Source: Candidatus Eisenbergiella stercoravium (GTDB taxonomy: Bacteria; Bacillota; Clostridia; Lachnospirales; Lachnospiraceae). From it: 38,390 nt of DNA. This document shows, piece by piece, positions 25,775 through 34,529 of the stretch (position 1 is the first letter of the stretch; every line of letters begins with the position of its first letter). Where the stretch lies: positions 1 to 38,390 of the forward strand of contig DXHY01000083.1 of NCBI GenBank assembly GCA_019113175.1, given 5' to 3'. The translations under genes and the position numbers were made by a program. The notes under the pieces were generated by a model. The model was not told the origin of the DNA. It ran no database searches and saw nothing but the letters and a program-made list of their open reading frames with translations.

Positions 25775-26707
25775 ATGAAAACAAGAAAAGACAGGCGTAT
25801 GGCAGAGCAGACTAAAACTGGAAAACGAAAAAAGAAATTCACTATTGTGCCTTATCTGTTTATTGCCCCTAACTTCATCGGGTTTCTGATTTTTATACTG
25901 CTTCCAGTTTTAGTGTCGTTGGTTGTGGCCTTTACAGATTTTAATATTTTTAAGGGGTTGGAAGGCAGCAAATTTGTAGGAATAAAAAATTTCACGGACA
26001 TGTTTAACGATGTATGGTTTCGGGCGGCTCTTAAGAATAACGTGATCTATACGTTAGGAACCATACCGGCGCTTATATGCGGCAGTATTGTACTTGCTGC
26101 CGTTTTAAATGATAAAGTATTCTGTAAGACTGTTTTGCGGGTAATGATCTTCATACCATATATTTCCAGCGTGGTTGCTGTTTCATCCGTCTGGATATTG
26201 ATTTTAAATCCTTCACAGGGAATTTTGAACAACCTGCTGCGCAGTATCGGAATAACGGATCCGCCCGGATGGCTGGGAGATCCTCATTGGGCCCTGGCTG
26301 CCATGATCATAATAGGGATATGGCTTGGTCTTGGATACAATACCATTATCTATATGTCCGGTCTTCAGTCAGTACCTCAGGACTTATATGAGGCGGCGCG
26401 AATTGATGGAGCCTCCGGCATTCAGATTTTCTTTCGAGTGACAGTACCAATGCTGCAAAACACCACATTTTTTCTGTTGATTACCAATATTATCAGCTCT
26501 TTTCAGGTATTCGGGCAGATTAACATTATGACCAACGGCGGACCTGGAACAGCCACAACGGTGTTGGCACATTATATTTATCGAGCCGGCTTTAGTTATC
26601 ACAAGATGGGATATGCCTCTGCAATGGCATGGTTCCTTCTTATGATTATCTTTCTGGTGACAGTATTTCAATGGAAATTTCAAAAAAAGCATGAAGATGA
26701 TATGTAA
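25775..26707 (+). CDS. Sugar ABC transporter permease (MalF/UgpA type)
   Basis: First membrane subunit of the CUT1-type importer. 310 residues with about six transmembrane helices (first at about 27-50, LFIAPNFIGFLIFILLPVLV) and the EAA cytoplasmic loop for ATPase docking (YEAARIDGAS near residue 205, then FFRVTVPML). GAGGA lies 9 nt before the ATG at 25775; an alternative ATG in frame 24 nt later is possible. No ATPase gene is present in this operon, which is usual for Firmicutes that share one MsmX-type ATPase. Confidence 0.93.
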   Translation: MKTRKDRRMAEQTKTGKRKKKFTIVPYLFIAPNFIGFLIFILLPVLVSLVVAFTDFNIFKGLEGSKFVGIKNFTDMFNDVWFRAALKNNVIYTLGTIPALICGSIVLAAVLNDKVFCKTVLRVMIFIPYISSVVAVSSVWILILNPSQGILNNLLRSIGITDPPGWLGDPHWALAAMIIIGIWLGLGYNTIIYMSGLQSVPQDLYEAARIDGASGIQIFFRVTVPMLQNTTFFLLITNIISSFQVFGQINIMTNGGPGTATTVLAHYIYRAGFSYHKMGYASAMAWFLLMIIFLVTVFQWKFQKKHEDDM

Positions 26708-26717
26708 AAGGAGAAAA

Positions 26718-27554
26718 ATGAAGAAAAAACGTACCATAAAAAAAACAATGTTGACAGTCTGCGTATTCCTGATTGCTTTGCTTATTCTGTTTCCATTCAT
26801 TTGGATGTTGTTTTGCTCTTTTAAGCCGCTAAACGAAATATATGAATTTCCTCCCAGACTTATTTCGGAAAATATGTCTATGAAAAATTATGAGAAAGTA
26901 CTGTTTCAACAGGATCCATCCTTTCTGGTCTATTTGAAAAATACGGTTATCACAACAGTATTGTCCGTACTGGGGACCGTAGTAACTTCTGCATTGGCAG
27001 GCTATGCCTTCGCCAAAATGAAATTCAAATTCCGGGATCAGTTGTTTTTACTGTATCTGGCAACAATGATGGTCCCTTTTCAGGTACTGATGGTTCCCCA
27101 GTTTATTCTGTTTAAGGGAATGGGCATCTTCAACACTCTATGGGCACTGATTCTGCCAAGGCTGTTTACACCCCTTGGAACATTCCTGATGCGGCAGTAT
27201 TTTTTGGACGTACCTGATGAGATTATTGAGGCAGGTAAGGTGGAAGGCCTCGGAGAGTTCGGTATCTTCAGACGTCTGGTACTGCCGCTTGCCAAACCGG
27301 CAGTAGCCACTGTAGTTATCCTGAACTTCGTATGGAGATGGAATGATTACGAAGCGCCGCTGATTTTCCTGACAGATGACAAATTGTATACTTTGACAGT
27401 GGGACTGACAAACTTTATCGATGATGCCGGATTTTCACAGGACAATCTGATCATGGCGGCATCCACTATTGCGCTGATTCCAATTATCATTGTGTTCATT
27501 GTAGGACAGAGATATTTTATAGAAGGCCTTACCAGCGGAAGTGTAAAAGGATAA
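26718..27554 (+). CDS. Sugar ABC transporter permease (MalG/UgpE type)
   Basis: Second membrane subunit of the importer, 278 residues, about six helices and the EAA loop (EIIEAGKVEGLGEFGIF followed by RRLVLPLAKPA). I chose the ATG at 26718 because AAAGGAG (26707-26713) overlaps the end of the previous gene and is ideally placed; the ORF is open to 26691 without such a site. It starts 10 nt after the first permease stop. Last gene of the importer operon, followed by a likely terminator. Confidence 0.93.
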   Translation: MKKKRTIKKTMLTVCVFLIALLILFPFIWMLFCSFKPLNEIYEFPPRLISENMSMKNYEKVLFQQDPSFLVYLKNTVITTVLSVLGTVVTSALAGYAFAKMKFKFRDQLFLLYLATMMVPFQVLMVPQFILFKGMGIFNTLWALILPRLFTPLGTFLMRQYFLDVPDEIIEAGKVEGLGEFGIFRRLVLPLAKPAVATVVILNFVWRWNDYEAPLIFLTDDKLYTLTVGLTNFIDDAGFSQDNLIMAASTIALIPIIIVFIVGQRYFIEGLTSGSVKG

Positions 27555-27556
27555 AG

Positions 27557-27592
27557 CTGAAATGGATTTAACGGTCCGTTCAGTCCTTTTTT
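27557..27592 (+). terminator. Candidate terminator after the sugar importer operon
   Basis: CTGAAATGGA (27557-27566) pairs imperfectly with TCCGTTCAG (27575-27583), followed by a T6 tract at 27587-27592, directly after the second permease stop. Confidence 0.5.
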
Positions 27593-27656
27593 CCGTTCCA
27601 GTCATTCCCGCCCCTCTTCTTTCATAAACTGATAAAAAGCACATCAGGACATCTGC

Positions 27657-29501
27657 TTGAAAAAGAAACTCCCCTGTCTGTTTACAGCCGCCTTTTTTTT
27701 CTGCTTTATCGGCGTATTTCTTTATTTTTTTCTTAACAGCGATGCCAGACGCTTCCGGCAGGTGACGGAAAATTTTTTTACATCGTCTCTGGCCGGAGAC
27801 AGTCTGAGCCTTCACTATACGCTGGCTGATCCATCACCCTGGCTGGAAGGTCCTTCCCCGGCCACGCTTTCCGTCTATTCCAGTCCGGGAAGACAGACAT
27901 CCGCGGCCGTCATGGAAAATCTGCTCACCGCTCTCTGGGATATCGATCCGGAAAGGCTGAATGAACAGGACGCCTATACCCTGTCCCTTTTGACTTCCTG
28001 GCTGGAAAATGAACTGGTGGGAGCGCAGTGCGAATATTTTGAAGAGCCGCTGTCCCCAACCTCAGGCATGCATCTGGAGCTCCCCGTCCTTCTGGCGGAA
28101 TATGCCTTCCGAAGCAGAGAGGATATGGAGGATTATCTGGAAATTCTGGAAAGCATTCCGGACTATCTGAACGGTCTCGGAGCATATGAAAAGGAAAAGG
28201 CCGCCGCAGGGCTTTTCATGACCGAAGAGGATGCGGCCGAAGTGGTCAGTCAGTGTGATGCTATTCTGAATGAAACGCTGCTGGAGAGTGGAACTCATTT
28301 TCTGCAGACCACCTTCGCGGAACGGCTGGACCGGCTGATTGAAGCGGGAGAAGTGGACGCGGATGACCGGGGAAAATATATTTCGGAAAACGACAGGCTG
28401 TTAAAAACGGTGGCCGCGCCTGCTTACGAATCGCTGGGAGACACCATTTTTCTTCTTTCCGGAAGCGGACTGTATGAGGGAGGGCTGGGACAGATATCCG
28501 GGGGAATCATTTATTATACTTATCTGCTGAAACGCAATACGGGTTCTTCCAGAACGCCGGAGGAGATCACGCGTCTTCTTTCCGAGCAGCTTCAGTCTGA
28601 TGTTCAACAGCTTCAGGAGCTTTCCGGCCGCTACAGGCAGCTTACCGGACATACGCCGGATTCCGCCTCCTCCCTGTTCCGGTTTCCCCTTGAGGATGCC
28701 CGGGAGATTCTGACAGACCTGCAGCAGCGCATGCAGGACGACTTTCCGCCGCTTTCCGGGCTCACCGATATGACTGTCTCCTGTGCTATCAAAACGGTTT
28801 CCGAAAGCCTGCAGAGCTATACCTCACCGGCCTTCTATCTGACGCCGCCTCTGGATGATCTGACTGAAAATGTGATTTATATAAACCCGGCTTCCACCGG
28901 AACCGGCCTGGAGCTGTATACCACGCTGGCCCATGAGGGCTATCCGGGCCATCTGTACCAGACCGTTTACAGCCGGCTTTATGAAAATTCCGTAACCGAT
29001 AATCCGGTGCGTGGCGTTCTTTCTTTCAATGGCTTTGTGGAGGGCTGGGCTTATTATGTGGAAAATATTTCCTACGGCTACGCCGCAGACGTGCTTCTGG
29101 AAAACGGCGGCTCCGAAGCCGATCAGGTGCTCGTTCAGCTTCTGTGTCTGGAGAGGAACCTTCAGATCAATCTCTACTGCCTGCTGGATCTGTCCATCCA
29201 TTATTATGGCGCCGATCGGGAGGATGTCTTCCGCTCTCTGGCAGCCTTCGGCATTTCCGATACAGCGACGGCGGGAGCCATCTACGATTATATCCGCAGG
29301 GAGCCGGCCACTTATTTAAAGTATTATCTCAGTTATCTGGAGATTCTTTCCCTCAAGGAAGAAGCGCAGGAGCTTTGGCAGGAACAGTATTCCGATCTTC
29401 GCTTTCATACCTTCCTTCTGCAGACGGGGCCTTCCGATTTTACGAACCTGGAAAAACGTCTGAGGGAACAAAATCCGGGCGTGCAGCAGCCGAAAGTGTA
29501 A
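27657..29501 (+). CDS. DUF885-family membrane-anchored/secreted metalloprotein
   Basis: A 614-residue DUF885 protein, a family related to zinc carboxypeptidase-like metallopeptidases. A single N-terminal hydrophobic segment (about 5-27) makes it secreted or anchored. The candidate metal site is clear: HEGYPGH (residues 426-432) and EGWAYYVE (from Glu462). The N-terminal half (NFFTSSLAGDSLSLHYTLADP...) is typical of the family. It starts with TTG at 27657 with AGGA seven nt upstream; no better start was seen. Its neighbours give no functional clue: it follows the importer operon by about 100 bp and a terminator, and is convergent with the MarR gene. Peptidase activity is inferred from the family. 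Confidence 0.9.
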   Translation: MKKKLPCLFTAAFFFCFIGVFLYFFLNSDARRFRQVTENFFTSSLAGDSLSLHYTLADPSPWLEGPSPATLSVYSSPGRQTSAAVMENLLTALWDIDPERLNEQDAYTLSLLTSWLENELVGAQCEYFEEPLSPTSGMHLELPVLLAEYAFRSREDMEDYLEILESIPDYLNGLGAYEKEKAAAGLFMTEEDAAEVVSQCDAILNETLLESGTHFLQTTFAERLDRLIEAGEVDADDRGKYISENDRLLKTVAAPAYESLGDTIFLLSGSGLYEGGLGQISGGIIYYTYLLKRNTGSSRTPEEITRLLSEQLQSDVQQLQELSGRYRQLTGHTPDSASSLFRFPLEDAREILTDLQQRMQDDFPPLSGLTDMTVSCAIKTVSESLQSYTSPAFYLTPPLDDLTENVIYINPASTGTGLELYTTLAHEGYPGHLYQTVYSRLYENSVTDNPVRGVLSFNGFVEGWAYYVENISYGYAADVLLENGGSEADQVLVQLLCLERNLQINLYCLLDLSIHYYGADREDVFRSLAAFGISDTATAGAIYDYIRREPATYLKYYLSYLEILSLKEEAQELWQEQYSDLRFHTFLLQTGPSDFTNLEKRLREQNPGVQQPKV

Positions 29502-29559
29502 CACCTTCAGGCACAGCGTCCGAAGGTGTTACACCTGTTGACGCAGCACCTGAAGGTGC
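29498..29559. terminator. Hairpins between convergent DUF885 and MarR genes
   Basis: GTAACACCTTC (29498-29508) and GAAGGTGTTAC (29522-29532) form a perfect 11-bp stem with a 13-nt loop that overlaps the DUF885 stop codon. A second small hairpin GCACC-TGAA-GGTGC lies at 29546-29559, just past the MarR stop. The ACACCTTCAG/CTGAAGGTG words repeat in both. There is no long T-tract, so termination, possibly bidirectional, is an inference. Confidence 0.5.
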
Positions 29560-29563
29560 AGAC

Positions 29564-30004
29564 TCATCCCTTCATCTTTTCAAAAAAGTCCATCAGGTTC
29601 AGGAGCGCCCTGCGCAGGACCTCCTGTTCCTCTCCGTCAAGCCCTTTGAGGACCTGACGGATCATTTCGTCATGAAACCGCTTGTGATGGGCAAAAGCGC
29701 GTTTTCCCTTTTCTGTCAGAGACACCAGAACCACCCGCCTGTCTTCTTCGCTGCGCACGCGCTGGACATAGCCTTTTTTCACCAGGGAATTCATGGAAAT
29801 GGTCAGGGTTCCCGTGGTGACGGACAGGATTTTGGCCACAGTGGTCATATTTTTAGGTTCCCCGGTTCCAATGGCCTCAATCACATGCATATCATTCGCG
29901 GTCACATCCCTGTATTCTCCGGTGCGGATCGCCCTTTCCTCAATGGTATTAATATCACGGAACAGCTTTACCAGCACTTCATTCAGCGTTTCATTGATAT
30001 CCAT
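29564..30004 (-). CDS. MarR-family transcriptional regulator
   Basis: A 146-residue winged-helix regulator. The core 'DMHVIEAIGTGEPKNMTTVAKILSVTTGTLTISMNSLVKKGYVQRVRSEEDRRVVLVSLTEKG' contains the recognition helix and the wing with the DRR motif typical of MarR proteins. GAAGGAGG precedes the ATG at 30004. It is the last gene of the operon Mrr-like nuclease, ABC ATPase, FtsX-type permease, MarR, 18 nt after the permease stop, so it most likely autoregulates the exporter in response to a small ligand. Confidence 0.93.
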   Translation of the reverse strand: MDINETLNEVLVKLFRDINTIEERAIRTGEYRDVTANDMHVIEAIGTGEPKNMTTVAKILSVTTGTLTISMNSLVKKGYVQRVRSEEDRRVVLVSLTEKGKRAFAHHKRFHDEMIRQVLKGLDGEEQEVLRRALLNLMDFFEKMKG

Positions 30005-30022
30005 TCCGCTTCCTCCTTCGGA

Positions 30023-33000
30023 TTATTCAATGGACTTCATGGATTCCGCCATGTTGATGGCGTCAAGCTTTCTGTTCATCACTCCGCAGACAAACGCCGC
30101 GAAAACAAACGTCAGCACAATGCTGTAAAGAATGCTCAGCGGAGCGATGTGAACATCAAATGCAATCATATCGATATCAATCTGAGCCATGACGAAGCTG
30201 TGCAGATATTTTCCCATGACCAGCCCTGCCAGAGCGCCCAGTCCTGTCAGAATCAGATTCTCCCGAAATACATAGCTGGCCGTTTCGTTACGGTAAAAAC
30301 CCAGCACCTTGATGGTGGCAATCTCCCGAAGACGTTCCGTAATATTGATATTCGTCAGGTTATACAGCACGATGAAGGCGAGCGCTCCGGCGCAGACGAT
30401 GATCAGCACCACCACATAATTCAGGCTGTCCATCATACTGTTAAACCGTGTCCGCATATCCTCATAGGCGGACACACTTGCCACGCCGCTGCAGTTCATG
30501 ACAGCGGCTGAAGCCTCATGAATATCCTGCCCCTCCTTTACGTTCACATATGCGGTCTGATATTCAGGCTCCTGACCGATTTGTTCCTCCCAGGTTTCCG
30601 GGGACAGATAGGCGTAGTGGTAGATATAGTTTTCGCTGATTCCGGAAATGGTAACCGTCAGCCGGTTTCCATCCTCGTCCTCCAGTACCGTTTCATCTCC
30701 CACGCGCAGTCCGGCCTTGTCCGCGAGCTTCGCCGTGAGCACCGCTTCCCCTTCCTCCGGCCAGGGAATGGCTTCTCCATTCTCCGTATGCAGATTCAGA
30801 TAGGCGTCTGTTTCATCCGGCTCCTGCGGAATCACCAGGGTGACAGATTCCGTCTCCTCTCCATGAGTCAGGTCAACGCTTTCCTCATATGCGAGCATGA
30901 AGCCTTCCGCCATCTGCTCCATGACCGTCTCAAATTCCGTCCGGTCCTTCTGCGCGTAAGCGTCGCTGAATGTCACGCCCAGATCGTTGATCTGAATTTC
31001 TCCATACTGAGCGTCAATAATGCCTCCGATGGAATCCCGGATGCCGAAGCCTGTCAGCAGCAGGGCCGTACAGCCGCCGATTCCAAACACCATCATAAAA
31101 AATCGCTGCTTATAACGGAAAATATTTCTTGCCGATACCTTGACCAGAAACGACATGTGATTCCAGAGAAAAGGGATTTTCTCCAGGAAAATGCGCTTTC
31201 CGCTCTTCGGCGCCTTCGGACGCATGAGCTGCGCGGCCACCTCTGCAAGCTCATACCGGCAGGTGGCAAAGGTGGTTCCCATGGAACACAGAACAGCCAC
31301 CGCGAGCGATACAGCCGCAAGCCTCCAGTCAAGCAGAAGCACAAAATCCCCCATCTGGTACATGATGCCGTAGGCAAACCAGATCACCGTAGGGAACAGC
31401 CAGGAGCCCACAAAAAAGCCGATCAGACAGCCGATCAGGGCAGCGCTTCCGGAATAGAACAGATATTTTCCCATGATCCGTCCTTTTCCATAGCCCAGCG
31501 CCTTGAGCACGCCGATCTGGGTTCTCTGCTCCTCCACCATGCGGGCCATGGTGGTCATGCAGACCAATGCCGCCACCAGGAAGAAGAATACCGGGAAAAC
31601 GCCAGCGATCCCCTCCACAATGCTGGAATCGCTTTCGTAACAGGCGTAGCCGATATTTTCATCTCTCGTGAGGACATAGGTATCCGGCTCCTCCAGATCC
31701 GCAAGCTCCTGCCTCGCTTCCTCAAGCTCTTCCTCCGCCTCCGCGATCTGCTCCTCAAAGCTCTGCAGATTTTCTTCATATTCCGCCCAGCCGTCGGCAA
31801 CCTCTTCTCTGGCGTCCGCCAGCTCCGCTTCCGCCTCTCTCAGCCGTTCTTCATTTCTGGCGATCTGATCCTCCCCGGCCTCAATCTGCGCCTGTCCCAT
31901 ATTGGCCAGCCCCAGCCCGGCTTCCACCTGCGCTTCGTTTCCGTAAAGCTGCGCTTCCGCCAGATTCAGGCCGGCCTCCATATTATCTCTTTCGTCCTCG
32001 TCATCCAGATCGGCCGCCGCAGTCCGCTGATCTGCAAGCTCAGACCTTCCATCCGCAATCTGCGTCTGACCATCCTCCAGCTCCTGTCTGGACTCCGCCA
32101 GGGTCGCCCGGTTATCCTCAATCTCCTGTCTGGCGTCCGCGATCTCCGCCCAGCCGTCGTCAATCTCCTGCTGTCCGTCCGCGATTTCCTGCTCCGCGTC
32201 CTCCAGCTCCTGTCTGGCGTCCGCAAATTCTGACTCCGCCTCCGCCCGGTTTTCTGCAAGCTGCCGTTCGCCTTCCTCGATCTGCCACTCAGCATCCTCC
32301 TTCAGAGCCAGATATCGCTCCTGCGCAAGATTTTCCGCAAGAGGCTCCGCCCAGTCCACAGCCGCGTCCACCGCATCGTCATATTCCTGGCTGTACAGCT
32401 CATACCGGTCCTGCAGAAATACATAGATATCCGTGTAGTAATCCGTGTTGAAGCCGTCCTTCGGGATATAGACAAACCCCTTCAGCCTTCCGCTTCCGAG
32501 CGATGTTGTTCCGCGTTCATAGTTAATATAATAGGAAGAATTACACAGCCCGACGATGGTATATTCCGTATAACGGAACATATCCGCCGTATCCTCGTCA
32601 TTATTTTCCGATACCCGGATCGTTGTACCCAGAGCGTCCTTACCATAAGCCTGCGCATCCACCATGCATTCATTCCCGGCTGTCGGCTTTCTTCCTGCCG
32701 TCACCACGGTCTGATTCAGCTTCCACAGCATGGAATGGGCGCGGAGCACATTCTCCTCTCCGTTTTCCTCCACCGCGAGAAAATCCGTATAGATCTCACC
32801 TTCGGCGATCTCCACTCCGTCCCGTTCATTCAGCGCTTTCACATCCTCCTCATCATAACCGATGGTGGAAACCAGCCTCAGGTCATACAGCTTATTTTCT
32901 TCCAGATAGTTTTCTCCGGCTGCCAGCATATCCGGCGTCGTCACCGTCAGTCCCACATACAGTCCGACCCCCAGCGCCACAATGGCAAGAATCGCCATAT

Positions 33001-33058
33001 AGCGCCCCAGGCTCTCCTGAATCTCCCTCAATGTTGTTTTCATTATGGTAGATTTCAT
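30023..33058 (-). CDS. FtsX/MacB-type ABC permease with long periplasm-facing coiled coil
   Basis: A large permease (1,011 residues from the chosen start). Topology: first transmembrane helix about 20-40, a very large extracellular segment, three helices around residues 490-620 (first FtsX domain), a second extracellular domain, and three helices at the C-terminus (second FtsX domain: 'NYVVVLIIVCAGALAFIVLY'). The first extracellular part carries an unusually regular heptad coil (about 260-470; repeats such as ELEDAEQEIADGQQEIDDG). I chose ATG 33058 because GGAG sits 5 nt upstream; the ORF extends to 33085. With the ATPase encoded just upstream it likely forms a mechanotransmission-type exporter or cell-envelope regulator. 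Confidence 0.9.
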   Translation of the reverse strand: MKSTIMKTTLREIQESLGRYMAILAIVALGVGLYVGLTVTTPDMLAAGENYLEENKLYDLRLVSTIGYDEEDVKALNERDGVEIAEGEIYTDFLAVEENGEENVLRAHSMLWKLNQTVVTAGRKPTAGNECMVDAQAYGKDALGTTIRVSENNDEDTADMFRYTEYTIVGLCNSSYYINYERGTTSLGSGRLKGFVYIPKDGFNTDYYTDIYVFLQDRYELYSQEYDDAVDAAVDWAEPLAENLAQERYLALKEDAEWQIEEGERQLAENRAEAESEFADARQELEDAEQEIADGQQEIDDGWAEIADARQEIEDNRATLAESRQELEDGQTQIADGRSELADQRTAAADLDDEDERDNMEAGLNLAEAQLYGNEAQVEAGLGLANMGQAQIEAGEDQIARNEERLREAEAELADAREEVADGWAEYEENLQSFEEQIAEAEEELEEARQELADLEEPDTYVLTRDENIGYACYESDSSIVEGIAGVFPVFFFLVAALVCMTTMARMVEEQRTQIGVLKALGYGKGRIMGKYLFYSGSAALIGCLIGFFVGSWLFPTVIWFAYGIMYQMGDFVLLLDWRLAAVSLAVAVLCSMGTTFATCRYELAEVAAQLMRPKAPKSGKRIFLEKIPFLWNHMSFLVKVSARNIFRYKQRFFMMVFGIGGCTALLLTGFGIRDSIGGIIDAQYGEIQINDLGVTFSDAYAQKDRTEFETVMEQMAEGFMLAYEESVDLTHGEETESVTLVIPQEPDETDAYLNLHTENGEAIPWPEEGEAVLTAKLADKAGLRVGDETVLEDEDGNRLTVTISGISENYIYHYAYLSPETWEEQIGQEPEYQTAYVNVKEGQDIHEASAAVMNCSGVASVSAYEDMRTRFNSMMDSLNYVVVLIIVCAGALAFIVLYNLTNINITERLREIATIKVLGFYRNETASYVFRENLILTGLGALAGLVMGKYLHSFVMAQIDIDMIAFDVHIAPLSILYSIVLTFVFAAFVCGVMNRKLDAINMAESMKSIE

Positions 33059-33103
33059 GATATCTCCAATCCGGAGCTCCATCAACGGAGCATACGCCTT
33101 ACC

Positions 33104-33805
33104 TTACCACTCGATCTCTTCCACCGGAGTGATGTGTTCATTGATCTCCATGCTCTGTACCGTGCCGTTTTTTACCCGGATAATCCGGTCCGCCATGGCT
33201 GTCAGCGCCTGGTTATGCGTGATCACCACCACTGTCATTCCCGTATTCCGGCAGGTATCCTGAAGGAGCTTGAGCACCGCCTTTCCGGTGTTGTAGTCCA
33301 GAGCGCCGGTGGGTTCGTCGCACAGAAGCAGCTTGGGATTCTTCGCAAGCGCTCTGGCAATGGCAACCCTCTGCTGCTCTCCGCCGGAAAGCTGGGCCGG
33401 AAAGTTCCCGATCCTGTCTCCGAGACCCACTTTTTTCAGCGTTTCCGCCGCATCCAGAGGATCCTTTGAAATCTGGGAGGCCAGCTCCACGTTTTCCAGC
33501 GCCGTCAGATTCTGAATCAGATTGTAGAACTGGAATACAAAGCCGATGTCATATCTCCGGTAGGTAGTGAGCTGCTTCTGATTGTAGGCGGAGATTTCCT
33601 TTCCATCCAGGATGACGCTTCCCTCCGAAAGGGTATCCATTCCTCCCAGGATGTTGAGGATTGTCGTCTTGCCCGCTCCGGACGCTCCGACGATCACACA
33701 GAACTCTCCTTCCTCAATTTCAAAATTTACGTTCCTGAGCGCTTCGATATCCACCTCTCCCATATGATAGACTTTTTTCACATTTTTAAATTCCACAAAG
33801 GCCAT
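33104..33805 (-). CDS. ABC transporter ATPase (LolD/MacB type)
   Basis: 233-residue ATPase partner of the FtsX-type permease. Walker A GASGAGKT (40-47), Q-loop [12 protein letters not shown], signature LSGGE (139-143), Walker B LLLCDEP (159-165) with catalytic Glu164, D-loop TGALD, H-loop VVITHN. All sites are intact and the sequence is typical of the MacB/LolD/BceA class. It starts 4 nt after the Mrr-like gene and is followed 45 nt later by the permease. Confidence 0.95.
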   Translation of the reverse strand: MAFVEFKNVKKVYHMGEVDIEALRNVNFEIEEGEFCVIVGASGAGKTTILNILGGMDTLSEGSVILDGKEISAYNQKQLTTYRRYDIGFVFQFYNLIQNLTALENVELASQISKDPLDAAETLKKVGLGDRIGNFPAQLSGGEQQRVAIARALAKNPKLLLCDEPTGALDYNTGKAVLKLLQDTCRNTGMTVVVITHNQALTAMADRIIRVKNGTVQSMEINEHITPVEEIEW

Positions 33806-33809
33806 GCCG

Positions 33810-34274
33810 TCACTCCTTCTCTTCCATCATTGCCTCCACGTATCCCCGGTCCCACAGAAGAATTTTCAGCTTTCCGGCCGCCTGAACGGCCGCGGAAGTA
33901 AAATACTGATTGGTCATGACCGCTCCCACCATCCTGTCATAGTAGTCCCGGCCCGCATAGACCTCCTGCACCGCCCTGACGCCAATCGGATCTGTATGGC
34001 ACTTACACTGTACCGCGTACGTCACGCCATCCTTTTCCGCCAGAATATCCACACCATAATCCCCGCTTCCTCTCGTCACCTCCACCTCTGTAAATCCGTT
34101 GTCCTTAAGCAGATCCGCACAGAAGTATTCAAATTCATGGCCCTCCATATCATCCATTTCCGACCGGCGGCTGCGGCTTCTGAAAAATCTGACCGTAAAA
34201 ATGGCTGCCAGAGCCAGAAGAAGGATGCCGCCCGCGGTCAGCAGAACGGGCCATGCTGTCGATAACTGTTCCAT
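33810..34274 (-). CDS. Membrane-anchored Mrr-like PD-(D/E)XK nuclease
   Basis: A 154-residue protein with one N-terminal transmembrane helix (about 8-32) followed by basic residues (RFFRSRSRR), placing the domain in the cytoplasm. The rest is a restriction-endonuclease/Mrr_cat-like fold: GHEFEYFCADLL (45-56), GSGDYGVDILAE with Asp76, and AVQCKCH with Gln89-x-Lys91, i.e. a complete D-QxK site. Such membrane-tethered nucleases occur widely in Firmicutes and their role is unknown. It is the first gene of the operon with the FtsX-type exporter, 4 nt before the ATPase, so it is co-transcribed with a transporter, which is odd for a nuclease. Confidence 0.85.
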   Translation of the reverse strand: MEQLSTAWPVLLTAGGILLLALAAIFTVRFFRSRSRRSEMDDMEGHEFEYFCADLLKDNGFTEVEVTRGSGDYGVDILAEKDGVTYAVQCKCHTDPIGVRAVQEVYAGRDYYDRMVGAVMTNQYFTSAAVQAAGKLKILLWDRGYVEAMMEEKE

Positions 34275-34401
34275 TCAAAAAAATCCCCATTCCGACCGGC
34301 GCTTTTATCAGGAAAGGCCGCCGTACGGCAGCCGGTCCCCGTTTCAAACTCAGGTCCTTATCTGATAATCTTAACACAAGGGGTGGGCTTTCTCAAGGTG
34401 G

Positions 34402-34441
34402 TTTTCTCTTTGGAATCCGCCTTTTCTCTTTGGAATCCGCC
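34402..34441. repeat. Perfect 20-bp tandem duplication
   Basis: A 20-bp unit beginning TTTTCTCTTT and ending GGAATCCGCC is present twice back to back (34402-34421, 34422-34441), with a partial third start (TTTGAATC). It lies in the 255-bp gap between the Mrr-like and solute-binding protein genes, just beyond the terminator. Probably slippage. Confidence 0.75.
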
Positions 34442-34451
34442 TTTGAATCAG

Positions 34452-34488
34452 AAAAAAACGGCAGCTCCGTTTTACACGGAAGCTGCCG
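34452..34488 (-). terminator. Rho-independent terminator of the solute-binding lipoprotein gene
   Basis: On the minus strand CGGCAGCTTCCG pairs with CGGAGCTGCCG (plus-strand arms 34459-34469 and 34477-34488, one bulge) and is followed by T7 (A7 at 34452-34458). It lies about 40 bp after the stop at 34530. Confidence 0.9.
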
Positions 34489-34529
34489 CTGTGATGCCTC
34501 TTTTCTTTATTTCAGCCGTTGCTCCGGAA

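Noticed and set aside
30518-32233. 571-residue plus-strand ORF
   Set aside because: Antisense shadow created by the repetitive coiled-coil part of the FtsX-type permease.
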